Below, piece by piece: positions 15,348 through 26,363 of a stretch of 64,000 nucleotides of DNA (position 1 is the first letter of the stretch; each line of letters begins with the position of its first letter). This stretch comes from Mermis nigrescens (Eukaryota > Nematoda > Enoplea > Mermithida > Mermithidae), in assembly GCA_036768485.1 (NCBI GenBank), contig JAVLUZ010000142.1:700153-764152 (forward strand). Direction: 5' to 3'. Under the pieces are notes generated by a model that was given only the letters and a program-made list of their open reading frames with translations, was not told the origin of the DNA and made no database searches. Both the position numbers and the translations under genes were made by a program.

Positions 15348-15540
15348 TAGTCGCGACTCCCGAGGGGTCAGATGGTTAACCTCGCTACGAATGTAGCTTC
15401 GCATTCATCGACCTAAGCGAAAGGCGAAAGGCTAAGTTGGCCCGATCCGGCTGCCGGGAAAAGCCCGACTCCAGTAGGAGTCGAACCCGTAGTCGACGAG
15501 ATCAGAGAGGTAAAAGCGTTACCGACTGAGCATGTAGGCT
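15348..15540 (-). mobile_element. tRNA-derived SINE
   Basis: Read on the - strand, the head has both RNA polymerase III boxes of a tRNA: an A-box-like TGCTCAGTCGG (15521-15532) and a B box GGGTTCGACTCC (15476-15488). A non-tRNA body follows (CTGGAGTCGGGC, CGGATCGGGCC, then CGAGGTTAACCATCTGACCC). It is far more GC-rich than its surroundings. It interrupts the left arm between two similar CTCAATACG(A/G)-type stretches. A related fragment (CGGGCTTAAGCCCGACTCCA) is at 29060-29082. The head does not fold into a complete tRNA by eye, so it is called a SINE rather than a tRNA gene. Confidence 0.6.
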
Positions 15541-16970
15541 CAATACGGAGTTAGAGTTTAGATGTTTAGAAGTTTGGCGCTGTTGTTTATGGTTTTGAAA
15601 AACAGATTTTGTCTAGGATTTCTCTGCCAACTTTTCTGCTTGTAATTCGGGATAAATTGAATAAAATAGAAATGAAGTACACTCTAAGGGCTACATAACT
15701 ACACGTTGCAGCAAATCGCGTTTATGTAAACACAATATTGAGTTATTTGTAGGGGTGTAAAGTTCAAAATTAGGGGTGTAAAATGGGACAAAAAACACGT
15801 TTTCCCTTATCTTGATTAATTAATATCTCATAGAATTTTTTTTTTTCGGAACAGACGTTTTTTACATACAAACGTACTACGATGCAAAGGCTACAAAACT
15901 AGCCCCAACCGAATTTCTTTGCACTCAACGAAGGAGTTAGGTTCAAAAATTTATAATAAGGTGGATGGGGTTTCTTTACCACTTTCTCTGTTTAGAAGCC
16001 GGGATAGGTCGAATGGGAATAAAAATAAAGTACTTTTTCTAAAGAGGAGTTCACATCACAGCAAAGTGCGTTTATTTGCATCAATATTTGGCTTTTTTCG
16101 GGAAGTGCAAAGTCAAAAATAGGGTGTGCTAAACGTGTTTCTGTCTTATTTTTTTCTGCCAACTTCTCCGGTCATGAATCTGGACATGATCACAAGTCTA
16201 AAAATGAACCAGGAATATACACGATATGCCAGTAAGGGCGCGTTTTTTACTACTCAACAGTGGCGTAGAGTGGTTTACCTCTAATATTTATTTGTTTTTA
16301 GGCCATGGATACTTAATTTTTTCATAAATGTTGTCCCTAATATCAGAATAATATCAGAATTACGAAACCAGCTAAACTCTTCTTTACACTAGTTGGTTGT
16401 GTAAAATTTACACTGCAAATTAGCTTTAGTTCTACAGCCTTGCGGGAAGCTTATTTTTTAAAAATGTTCTACGTGACGTCAGAATGACAAATATGACAGT
16501 TAGTTTTCTCTACACCAAGTAGTTATGTAAAGTTTGCACTATTCATTTATTGCTAAAGTGTAATTTTCACTACAGATTCATTTTTACTTCCAGAGCGTTG
16601 CGAAACGTGAATAGTACATCAAAATATGTTCCGAAAGGTCTGGGTAATGAATCTGACTGTGTTTTTTACACCCAGTAGTTACGCAAAGTTTACACTGAAA
16701 ATTAAATTTAGTTCCAGAGCCTTGCAGAAGCTTAATTTTTTTCCTCAGAATATTCCACATAACGTTAGGATTTTGAATCAGAGGGTAAGTGTTCTTTACA
16801 CGCAATAGTTGCGTAAAGACCTTTGATCCATTATATAATGTAAAGGTGGTCTCGTTTAAAAAACATGGTGCTGATGTTCAGAACAATATTGTTTTTCCGC
16901 TTCTTTGACTGCTCTTAGTATTGCAGCATATTACCATATTTACGAACTAAATATACTAATTAAAAATAGG

Positions 16971-17804
16971 ATGCTAGCAGAGAAAATATGCTCCGATGAA
17001 ACTTAAACGGCGGATATACTTGGGACTGCGGATTATTAAGGTTGTAAGGATGTAGAGGGGACTAAGAAAAACTACCTACGTATATGCCTAAATATCGGAA
17101 AATCTTGCTAAAATAAGACTTTCTCTAGGCAAACTTGTACAAAATATCGAAGTATATCCTGCGGCCACTCTGAAAAAGTGTAACCTCCTTTAAATAATTT
17201 TCAATGCTTCACGTTAGAACTCATATTAAGTTCTTCTGAAATAATTACTTAATGTAAATTGCTTACAAGTTGTAACGCAGACATACTTTGTATCATGATT
17301 GATGGAAAACTAACTGCAATTGTATCTAAAGGTGTTTTGTTTTGCTATCATGAGCATTCTTAGCAAGCAAACCTGGCGTCAGTTGATTAGTATTCCTATA
17401 TGTAATGTATTTCACGTAAGCTTACGCATTTCCTTTTTGGTTTAGATCCAACAATTTTGCTCGAATTGTCTTGAATGCATCGTCGTGTTGCTATTTCATT
17501 TCAATTGGCCTGCAAAGTTGCTCCTGCTTTACTCCATCTGATTTCCCATAGCTACTGCATAGACTAACTTGCTGCTTTTTCAATCGTTTTTTGGTTCAAT
17601 AGTTAATTTCCAATCTGCAGGCCACTTAGAATATACTTCGATTTTTTGCGTTGCTTGGAGAAAGTCTGATTTTCAATAATATTTTGCGACTTTAGACATA
17701 TACATAGGTAGCTTTTCCCTAGTCTCTCTCCTTTTACATACTTAATAATTCACAATGCCAAGTATATTCGTCTTTTTTGTTCCATCGGAGCATTTTTCTT
17801 TGCC
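16971..17804 (+). mobile_element. Foldback element FB1
   Basis: About 834 bp with inverted ends of roughly 200 bp. The left end begins TGCTAGCAGAGAAAATATGC and the right end closes GCATTTTTCTTTGCC. Both carry TATACTTGGGA/CCAAGTATA and CGAAGTATAT/ATACTTCG. The middle is unique sequence with no transposase. A second copy, FB2, lies at 21873-22695 in opposite orientation, since its middle matches in reverse complement (for example TTGTCTTGAATGCATCG). It forms the inner end of the left arm. Confidence 0.75.
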
Positions 17805-18235
17805 ATATAATAGAATACTTTAAAGAGTGTTTTAATTTAGGCTAATTGAGGCGGAAGCACGATGAATCAATGTTCCGACCCGATGCTTTTTAAGAAAAAT
17901 GGACGCAATACGGAACCAGCATTAAAAAACGTGAACAAAATGTTTACAATACAAAAATAACGAAGGGATCGCAATAAATGCAGAAACAATAGTGTGGATG
18001 GAAAATGCATAATAAATCGATTAATGATACAAAACAGCGAAAATATATGATATACGCAGCGACATACCTATTATAAAAATAAAATACCAGCACAATACGC
18101 TTTACCTATCGATGGTCTAATTTTCGTGACATTGAGTTATTTTAATGCATTGATTACTCAAGTAATTAACTTAATTAACAGGTTCATCGTCGCAGTTGTA
18201 TTCTATTGTGATTAATCAATTTATTTGACACTTAC
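17805..18235. other. Spacer between left arm and TPM-gene exon
   Basis: AT-rich with no gene seen. It should contain the next intron, or the start of the 3' part, of the - strand TPM gene, whose following exon was not found. Confidence 0.3.
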
Positions 18236-18399
18236 CCAGCTGCCATTACGACCAAAAGAATGGCACACCCCGCGAATGCAGCCAGTGCCCAAGTCGGTGG
18301 AATGTGATTATGCTGCTTGGCCCGAGGGCTGTATTTCAGGAAAGTTTGGTCGGCTAGATTGAGCATTTGTTCATACCAAGACAATAGTATCAGTAAACT
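18236..18399 (-). CDS. TPM-domain (MOLO-1-like) gene: transmembrane exon
   Basis: A 164-bp exon bounded by TATTTTTTAG| and GCTGG|GTAAGTG, read on the - strand. It encodes about 54 residues. An amphipathic start (LILLSWYEQMLNLADQ) and a basic linker (KYSPRAKQHNHIPP) lead into a single hydrophobic membrane segment (WALAAFAGCAILLVVMAA). Metazoan TPM-domain proteins of the MOLO-1 type have a membrane helix after the TPM domain, which fits the TPM-core exon 1.4 kb upstream on the same strand. The exon ends in phase 2 with a strong donor, so at least one more exon follows at lower coordinates; it was not identified. Confidence 0.55.
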
Positions 18400-18859
18400 C
18401 TAAAAAATATCGGAAATAAATCAAAAAGTTATGGCAAAATAAAAATTGTATTATGTCCGATTTTCGACAGAAATATTTTATAAATTAAAATTTCTCACAT
18501 TTCTCGATCATTCTGGAAAAAATGAAAACAACTCGAAATTGACGCGAAATTTCATAAATCACTAGCAGTACAAAGTTTTGAGATAACAGCAACTATGAAT
18601 TAAAATTTCGGATTCGGTATTATCGGGCACACATAGAAACAAAAGCTGTGAAAAATTAACAGGTCGAATGACAAACATAATTAAACTATGGTACCTAGTA
18701 CAAAAAACATTCAACACAAATCAAGAATAGCCAAGTAATTTTCATGTAAAGTTATAAATTTGGAATTGCAATAATAAACTTAAATATAAATATAAATAAC
18801 TAAATAATTATCTGCATTTCTGATATTTACAAAAGCATAAATATTTAATATAAATAATA

Positions 18860-18985
18860 GAGATAATTAGTAATAATAATAATAATTATTATTATTATTA
18901 TTATTATTGTTATTAATAATGATAATTATTATTAATAATTAATAATAATTATTAATAATAAGAACAAGTAACTTCATGTTCATTT
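18860..18985. repeat. (AAT)n/(ATT)n low-complexity tract
   Basis: Alternating AAT and ATT trinucleotide runs that can pair with each other as a hairpin. It lies between two exons of the TPM gene. Confidence 0.85.
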
Positions 18986-19019
18986 ATAGTCTGACCATTT
19001 TGTATCAAAATCATGCCTT

Positions 19020-19110
19020 ATCTATCGTCGAGTTTTCTCCATTTCCCTGCAACATTTCGTTGGCTATGTTGACAGCCTCTTGCATAGATTTTATGTGAAA
19101 ATCGTGCGGC
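19020..19110 (-). CDS. Possible small exon of the TPM gene
   Basis: After CACTTGACTAG| one frame encodes HDFHIKSMQEAVNIANEML and GNGENSTIDK. This is a charged helix-like segment of the kind expected near the end of a TPM domain, and it lies between the TPM-core and membrane exons on the right strand. It could end at AAG|GCATGA (a GC donor) and join the membrane exon in frame, or stop at the TGA four bases later. Its phase does not fit directly onto the core exon, so another exon would be needed between them. The call is tentative. Confidence 0.3.
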
Positions 19111-19813
19111 CTAGTCAAGTGATCGGTTCTCGTTTTTACCAAATCGCCAAAACTTACGAAAATTGCCTGTTTTTTAGAGAAAAATTCAGATTTATCCTAA
19201 CGACTGTGTTAGAAAAGACTAAATTTTTTTACCGGACTATTTGTGCCGTCCGTCCTAAAGCCGAGCTTAAGCTGAATAACGAAGAGTAAATGACGCAAAA
19301 ATAAATTGAGAAATTATGGAATAGAAAATAATAAAGAGCAAACAAACCAGAAAAAATATAAGCACAAATAACGAATACAAAATTTAAAGAAGTGGAAACA
19401 GAAAAATTGAGCTAAAAAAGAGACACTCGTATACGGAAAACGAAGAAAATTTGGATAACGTTAACGTAGTTTCAATAAATAAAGACTAACATGACACAAA
19501 ATGTTTTAAAAAATAATAATTTGAAAAGAAAACAATTTACATAGTTATGCTTTTTAATTTTTTTGGTTCTCTTATTTTTTCTGGATTTTTTCTACATTCT
19601 TTATTTTTTAAAAATTTTAAGTTTTATTTTTTAGATATACTGTATTTACCTGATTTGCCGAACTTGCAGTTATGTACTCACGTTGATGTCAATTAAAAGT
19701 TCAAATACGATGAGGCACCTGGCCACCCAATCACAAGATAAAAATATAAAAATAAAACTGAAAGCAAAATTAATGATAAAGATAAAAAAGATCTAAAATT
19801 TAAAATCTTCTAC

Positions 19814-20012
19814 CGGCGAAGGAACATTTTTGACAATCAAGAATAGAATGTCTTCGTGGCAATTGCCCAGTCGCCAACGTTGTCTCAATAAATCAGCAAA
19901 TTTATTACCGTACTCCCAAACGGCCGTTCTGGAACCCCAAGAATCAGGGAGCGTGTCACTCGGACCCACTCTATCGTAAGTTGTTACGTTAGGGTGGCAT
20001 AGCTCATCCGGC
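19814..20012 (-). CDS. TPM-domain (MOLO-1-like) gene: TPM-core exon
   Basis: A 199-bp exon on the - strand between ATTTTTCTAG| and TCGCCG|GTAGAAG. It encodes 66 residues with the TPM-domain core: an AVWEYGNKFADLLRQRW helix, then RLGNCHEDILFLIVKN. The pattern FA-x-x-L-x-x-RW-x-x-G-x-C-x-x-DIL is the hallmark of metazoan TPM (Pfam TPM_phosphatase) proteins such as C. elegans MOLO-1, an auxiliary protein of acetylcholine-gated channels. The upstream part (DELCHPNVTTYDRVGPSD) resembles no motif I can name. It starts in phase 2 and ends in phase 0. It lies between the two inverted arms. Confidence 0.7.
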
Positions 20013-21872
20013 CTAGAAAAATTTGGTCAATAAGCCTCATTTTGATTAAGTTTTAATGATTCAAATAATACTTTCAAGCGTACGCGCATGGAGATATAGA
20101 GGCCGAATCAGACCCCGGAGATATGTTTTTGAGATATTTTTGTGTTTTTTTGCGATTTTCTGATGCCAATGACTAGAGCCCTATGACAAACATTTTAAAA
20201 AACTAATATTTTTGACCCACATCATCAATTTTTCGACATTTTTTGACGTTTGAAATCGTACCCTCTGATTTTGGTGGTGTACGCCATCTCTTCATTGAAT
20301 TAAATAAAGTAAATTCAACTGAATTTTACATTTGATTATGTTATCTTTGATATCTTATGCTGAAATTCAATGAGATTCAAATCTTGCACGATTTGTTATC
20401 TTTTAATTTTTCTACTATGGTCCGATATTTTTCGAAGGTGAAAAAAGTCGCGGAAAAGGTAATTATTGGTGCGGAAAACGCAGAAATAGTGTCATCATTA
20501 CGTTAATCAACTGCTTCGGACCGACTTCAAGCACATTTAAATAAAAATTCTGATTTTCAACTTTTTTGGCTGCAACATTGCCCATTTTTCCAAAAAATAT
20601 TTCTCACTTTTATCAGTCTGAATCTGCCCCCCCCCCATACGCATGTCTCGAGACTCGTAATGGGAAAAAATGGAAGGAAAAAGGTAATTTTTTCAAAAAT
20701 GTTCTGATTGGCCAAAAACTGCCGATTGACGTACTAACGATATTTTGGTATTTATGCCGGTTTTGGAGCCAATTTCGGCTTAAAAAAGTTCATTAACATT
20801 TTCCAGACCGGCTGATCCTCCCGAATAGGCCATTCTGTGCATCTGCTGTGCATCTATAGCTGTGATAAGGCATACATGGGCAGCAATCGAATTCTGAGGC
20901 ACACCTGATGGTACAAAATCGCCAACAAAGCAGTCAAAAATACAATTCCGGAGTATACCGTAACCTGCGGTGATATTTTCAAATTCATGGGGTTAGGGAA
21001 GGGGAGGGAGGCGCAGAGGTCTAGATCCTCCGAAATTCCAAATCTCGGTTTTGATTAGTTCTGTAATCGTTAAACATGAGAAAAGATGTAAGAACAGTTC
21101 CTAGACCCGCAAAGTATCGAAAATGTTTAGGTTTTTTTTAGGAAAAAGGATTAATTTCCTTTCCGTGTATTACCACACCTCTTAAAATTTTTGGTAAGTA
21201 AGGGAGAACGACCATCCCTGACTTTCCTTAAATGAAATTAGAATGAACTCATTTTTAGTTTTTGTCGCAATCGTCTGATAATGAAAATTGCCAATAAGTT
21301 CGATAAATGATGCAGCTACACAACGTGGAAATAAATTATTTTGATGTTGAGAAATTGTGATAAATAGCAAACGAATCGATTGAATTTATCAAGAAATTCT
21401 AAAATTCTACATTATCTTCAAAATGTCGGGGACGATTCTGAGGATAAGACGATTAAAAAACACGACAAAAAATTAAACAGACGAAATTCGGTAAATAAGC
21501 GTATTTGACGACCATAACAAAACAAAGTTGTCTTTTATTCCGGTCGCAACTTTAGACTTACACCATGTAATGGGCAGCAGCGCCCAAATTCTGGGAGTCT
21601 GACGGGACGGAGGGCCGACACTAATCATTGTCATCAAAACGTTGCGGAAAAAACCGAAAATTCTTTTAAAGTTCAGTACTGGGCTCTTTCGAATTCCATG
21701 GGATTTAGACATAAATTTAGGTAAAAATTTAGACCAATTTATTTATATATTATTAAGTCATTTATTATATATATTGTGTATAATTCATATATTGTGTACA
21801 TATTATTTATATATTATTGTATATTATCTACTCGTACATATTTTTTATACATTATTCCATAATATGTTTATA
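20013..21872. other. Intronic DNA with repeat fragments
   Basis: Part of the long intron of the - strand TPM gene. It holds degraded dispersed repeats at 20085-20290, 20610-21060 and 21560-21620. A missing exon linking the signal-peptide exon to the TPM core should lie in this intron or beyond 25080, but was not found. Confidence 0.35.
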
Positions 21873-22695
21873 TTGCTAGCAAAGAAAAATGCTCCGATGG
21901 AACAAAAAAGGGGAATATACTTGGGATTGAGAATTATCGAGGATGTAAAAGGAGGGGACTAGGAAAAATCTCCCTATAATATATGCCAAAAATCGCAAAA
22001 TATATTAAAAATCAGACTTTCTCTAAACAATGCAAAAAATCGAAGTATATTCTGCGGTCTCTGAAAAAACGTATTATTTTAAAATAATTTTCTCTGATTG
22101 ACATAATATCTTAAAAGCATACTACATAATGCAACTTTTTGCAGTCTTCATTCAACTTTGAGTTGCTCAATAATGTGACTGAAAGTGAAATGCTGTTAAC
22201 AAATCATAATTAAGTTGTTCGCATTTCATTATTACTAAGCATGTCACTTAGCAGATACAGCCATTCTAAGTGTCAAAGTGCAAGCAATATTCAAGTTACC
22301 AAAAAATTGATTGAAAAAAGCAGCGAATTAGCAATGCAGTAGCTAAGCGAATTGAATGAAATAGTACATATCGATGCATTCAAGACAATCGATGATATTG
22401 TTGGTTCAAAGCAGAAGGAAACACGGAAGCTGACGTGCAACAGACCTTATGTAGATACTCTTTTACACATGTCTACAACAATTGTTTATTAAAGTTTTAC
22501 ATTTTTCTAAAGGCCGCAGAATATACTTCGATTTTTTGCATTGTTTAGAGAAAGTCTGATTTTTAAGATATTTTGCGATTTTCGGCATATAACATAGGGA
22601 GATTTTTCCTAGTCCTCCCCTTTTACATCCTGGATAATTCACAATCCCAAGTATATTCCCCTTTTTTGTTCCATCGGAGCATTTTTCTTTGCTAG
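21873..22695 (-). mobile_element. Foldback element FB2
   Basis: About 823 bp, with inverted ends TTGCTAGCAAAGAAAAATGC and GCATTTTTCTTTGCTAG. The ends are better preserved than in FB1, and the interior is in the opposite orientation. No coding potential. Confidence 0.75.
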
Positions 22696-22914
22696 TACCC
22701 TACTTTTAATTAGCAAGATTTGGAAATACAATACTAGATTTCATTTACTGTGCGGTTCTTCTAATAGTTGAATGGTTTAAACTTTACAAAGCTACTAGTT
22801 GTAGAAGAAACAAATATTCTGATTAGTAATTCTTATGTTACGTAGAACATCCTGTAAAGAAATATGCTTCCAAAACTTTCTAGAGCTAAACTTAATTTAC
22901 ATTTTAAACTTTAC

Positions 22915-23940
22915 ACAAGAGTGTAAAGAATTTTAGTGTTTTAACGATCAGCATTTATTAAGAAATGAAACCTCTATAATGTTCTAAGAACAAATTAACA
23001 TTAGGTGTTAATCACTTTACACTACTCTTCATGCGCCCCTAGCAGACGTATCACATCTGTTTCCATATATATTTTACGACTTTAGGGAAAAATAAGTTAC
23101 CGTGAGGCTCTGAAATGAAGCTTATTATATAGTGTAACCTTTACACTAGCAACGAGTGTAAAGAAGATTTTAGTCGGATTTTTAAATTCGATATTACTCG
23201 GATATTACGATCAATATTCATGAAAAAATTACGTCTCCATAACGTTCAATGACAAATAGACACAGATGTAAACCACTTTACATCACTGTTGAGTGCAAAC
23301 AAACGCGCCCAACTGACGTCCCTTACTTGATTACATGTAAATTTTCAGATTTCGGCAAAAAATTCAGGTTTTCGCAAAGCTCTAGAACGAAGATTAATTA
23401 GCAGTGTAAACTTCACACAACCGCCTAGTGTAAAGAGGATTTTATTCCGATTTGTAAATCTGATATTACTCGGATATTATTATCAACATTTATGAAAAAA
23501 TTGCATGTCTACAATGGTCTGAGGACAAATAAACAATGAGTGTAAACTACTTTACATCACTGTTGGATGTGAACAAACGCACCTACGTGACGTCTCACAT
23601 TTGATTCTTTGAAAATTTCTAGACTCCAGGAAAAAATTAGGTTTCTGGAATGCTCAAAAACGAAGATAAATACATATGTAGTGTAAACTTCATGTAAACA
23701 CCTAGTGTAAAGAAGATTTTGGTCAGATTCGTAATTTTGATATTGTTCCGATATTACGATTGATATTTATGAAAAAAATTAAGTCTCCATAATGTTCTAT
23801 GGGCAAACTAACAATAGGTGTAAACCACTTTACAACACTGTAGAGTGTAAACATATGCGCCAGACTGGCATATCAAATTTGGTTCCTGGTCCATTTCTAG
23901 ACTTGATAATCGAGTCCCTGACTCATAACCGGAGAAGCAG
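22915..23940. repeat. About 275-bp tandem repeat with TTTACAC/GTGTAAAG motifs
   Basis: Four diverged units. The phrase AGTGTAAAC(T)T...CTAGTGTAAAGA(A/G)GATTTT recurs at about 23131, 23402 and 23680, spacings of 271 and 278 bp. Each unit also has ACTCGGATATTA and a TGTAAACNACTTTACA near-palindrome. Related but less regular units fill 23940-24900 and, in mirror orientation, 15540-16860. Confidence 0.7.
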
Positions 23941-25084
23941 GCAGAAAAAACAAGACAGAATCGCATTTTAAACACCAAATTTTTGACTTTACACTCGCTA
24001 AATATATAATATTGATGTATAGACAATTTGCTTTGACATGCACCCGATATAAAGCACTTTATTTTTATTCTATTGGACTTATCCCGACTTCTGGACGGAG
24101 AAAGTGGCGAACAAAAAACGCAACAAAAACGTATTTTCCATCATTTAGAACACTGTAAACTTTAAAATTCCGTACCGAACTCCCCATTGAGTTTAAAGAA
24201 ATTCGATTTGGTACAATTTGTAGCTTTTAAATCGTGGTACATTCCTGTGTGCCAAAATTCTCTTGCAAAAATTATTTGGTATAATTTATTAATCAAAATT
24301 CGGAAAAAACGTGTTTTTTCGCCCATTTTTTACCTCTGATTTCGAACTTTACACCCCATAAATAACTCAATATTGCGTTTTTTTAATGCGGTTTGCTGCG
24401 ATGTGTAGCCCCTGAGAGGCACTTTATTACTGCTGTATTCAATTTACCCTGACTCATAAGTGGAAAAATTTGGCAGAGAAATCTTACTTAAAATCCGTTT
24501 TTTACACCATCCACTAGAGTGTAAAGTTTAAACCCCAGGATCTAACTCACCATAGAGCGTAGAAGACTTTGCTTATATGCGGAATGTAGCCCTTGATCCG
24601 CTCTACATTTCTGTCAGAAAACATTTTAAAAAACTCATAACCGGAGTTAGTATTAGACATAAGCAGGTTGAAAACTCGACCAAAAAGGGCTTTGTCACCC
24701 CCAGATTTTCGCACTCTTTACACTGCCATTCGAGAACTAATTCGAATTTCAAAAAAAAATTGTCATCTGTAGAATTCATCCCTCTATAATCCTATGCTGT
24801 TCAATTGTTCGAGTCATCAAAACTCAGTTGTCCACATGCCGTGATATAAAAGTCCCAAAATTTGTCCTATGTTATAACGTTACACAAAAACTTTACACCT
24901 TCTTTACACAGTAAGTTTTGAGTTTCAAGAAAAACAAAAACACACGGGCAGCGAATTCTTTTATTATCTTTCTTTTAAAAAAGCTGCACCTTCCAGAAGT
25001 GTCCCGTTATAGCTGTAGGGGGTGCTCAGGTGTTAGGGGTACCCAAGTATATTATAGGTACGCGCTAACGCGCTACCTATGATA

Positions 25085-26363
25085 CAGGATGTTTCAAAAA
25101 AACAATACGCGTTACATTTTTTATATCTTCAGTTTGAAACAAGCTAGAAATATATAGTTTACACTGTCGTGCAGAGCGTTCATTCTTCTATTCGCTCTCA
25201 CAATTTTATACGACTTTGTTGTAAAATTGGCAAGATATCGCCGCATTCGAGAAGCTTCGTCCTAAAGTTAGTGAACATGGGTTTTAGTGCTCGAAAAATT
25301 AACAATAATTTTCGACAATCGGCTTGGGAATTATTCTGGCATAAAAAGCCTGGTCAACAAACTTAGAAAAACGGGTGGCTTGGATCGCGCGGAGGAAAGT
25401 GGACGTCCTTGTTCAGTTCGCACTGTCACCAACGCTACCAAAGTGGAAAACTTAGTGATTAGCGCAGCTAACAAGGTTGGTATTCATTTATCTAAAAGGA
25501 AAATTAGCCAAAGACCGGGACTTTCACTATCATCCGCCAACTGTATCATTAAGGATCGAAACATCGGCGTTTTTAAAAGAGTTCCACTTCAAGAGATAAA
25601 TGAAAACACAAAAGGTAAACGTCTCCTCAGGTCCAAACATTTGCTGGGCAAAATCAAATTGTCCGTTTTAGAAAATCTTGTTTTTTCCCTACGAAAAAGA
25701 TTTTTTGATCGAAACACGGGCCCGCCCGTCTGCACCCAAAATAATAGAGTAAACAGTAAGGAATCGATAAAAAGAAACGTTCCCCAGCCAACGTAATAAT
25801 AGAGAAAAAACATTTTCCCAAAAAATTATGGTGTGGGGAGCAGTATCAGAGCGTGGAAAATCGAACATTTACTTCATTGACCAAAAATCGACAGTTGATA
25901 GCAAAAAATACGTGTCCGTTTTAAAATCCGCTAAAAAGGACTTGTTGAAATTGTATCCGGATAAAACTTTTATGCTACAACAGGATAGTGCTACCCCAAT
26001 TTGATGAATTACTACGTGTGGGGCGCTCTTTAGCAGATGGTGTGCGAGAAACCAATTAGTAGTCTAGCTGTCCTCAAGCGTTGGATCAAGTATTGCTGGA
26101 ACAAACTATCGCAAGATAGACTAAATTCGGCTATAGACGAATTTCGTCGTCGATTACGCTTTGTCATAATGTCTTCTGGCGTACATTGCGAAAATTTTTT
26201 CTTGTAGGCCAAATTTTTACCGTATCGTAATAAGTTAGTTATATACGGTTCGATGCACAATTGAATTAGCTTTCTTTTTCTGTTTTTGTTTTTGTTGTGC
26301 GTTCAGTGTTTCGATAAAAAATTATAAAAAAGGAGTGTATTGCTTTTTTAATGAAACACCCTG
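25085..26363 (+). mobile_element. mariner-type transposon, dead
   Basis: 1,279 bp, flanked on both sides by TA. The inverted ends are CAGGATGTTTCA (left) and TGAAACACCCTG (right), continuing imperfectly through the AATAC.CG region. Length, TA duplication and termini are those of the Tc1/mariner superfamily. It carries a broken transposase and lies at the tip of the right inverted arm. Confidence 0.9.
25169..26230 (+). pseudogene. mariner transposase pseudogene
   Basis: A degraded coding region in at least three frames. Recognisable parts, in order, are an N-terminal helix-turn-helix region (SFVLKLVNMGFSARKI), a frameshift near 25310-25340, the linker ESGRPCSVRT, a second helix-turn-helix (ISQRPGLSLSSANCIIK), then MVWGAVSERGKSNIYF (from 25827) and FMLQQDSAT (about 25972), which holds the second catalytic Asp of the DDD triad. 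A TGA follows, where mariner normally has the PH of QQD-x-A-x-PH. The first catalytic Asp region is also frame-broken. The element cannot encode active enzyme. Confidence 0.85.

Larger units (their letters stand above)
14452..17804 (+). mobile_element. Left arm of a large inverted pair (composite repeat)
   Basis: The outer tip is a short GC-rich palindrome (ATAGGTAGCGCG...GCTTACCTAT), then ATAATATACTTGG and CCCCTAACACCTG. The same order occurs in reverse complement at the tip of the right arm (25080 inward). Inside are degenerate units carrying TTTACAC/GTGTAAAG motifs, and the inner end is a foldback element (16971-17804). The right arm repeats the whole order in mirror image, down to the linker CTAATTAAAA(A/G)TAGG beside the foldback. 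No transposase was recognised. The arms are clearly diverged, so they are old. Confidence 0.7.
21873..25080 (-). mobile_element. Right arm of the large inverted pair
   Basis: Mirror image of 14452-17804. It holds foldback element FB2 at its inner end, then four tandem units with GTGTAAA/TTTACAC motifs, then single-copy stretches. The outer tip reads CAGGTGTTAGGGGTACCCAA, then ATTATAGGTACGCGC and ACGCGCTACCTAT. No transposase was recognised. A mariner copy is inserted three to four bases beyond the tip. Confidence 0.7.

Noticed and set aside
15470..15545. Stand-alone tRNA gene
   Set aside because: A and B boxes are present, but the acceptor and anticodon stems do not form; it is continuous with a non-tRNA body, so it was called a SINE.
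19680..19760. Possible small - strand exon reading CLIVFELLIDIN before GTGAGT
   Set aside because: Its phase does not fit the preceding TPM-core exon and the peptide does not resemble the family.
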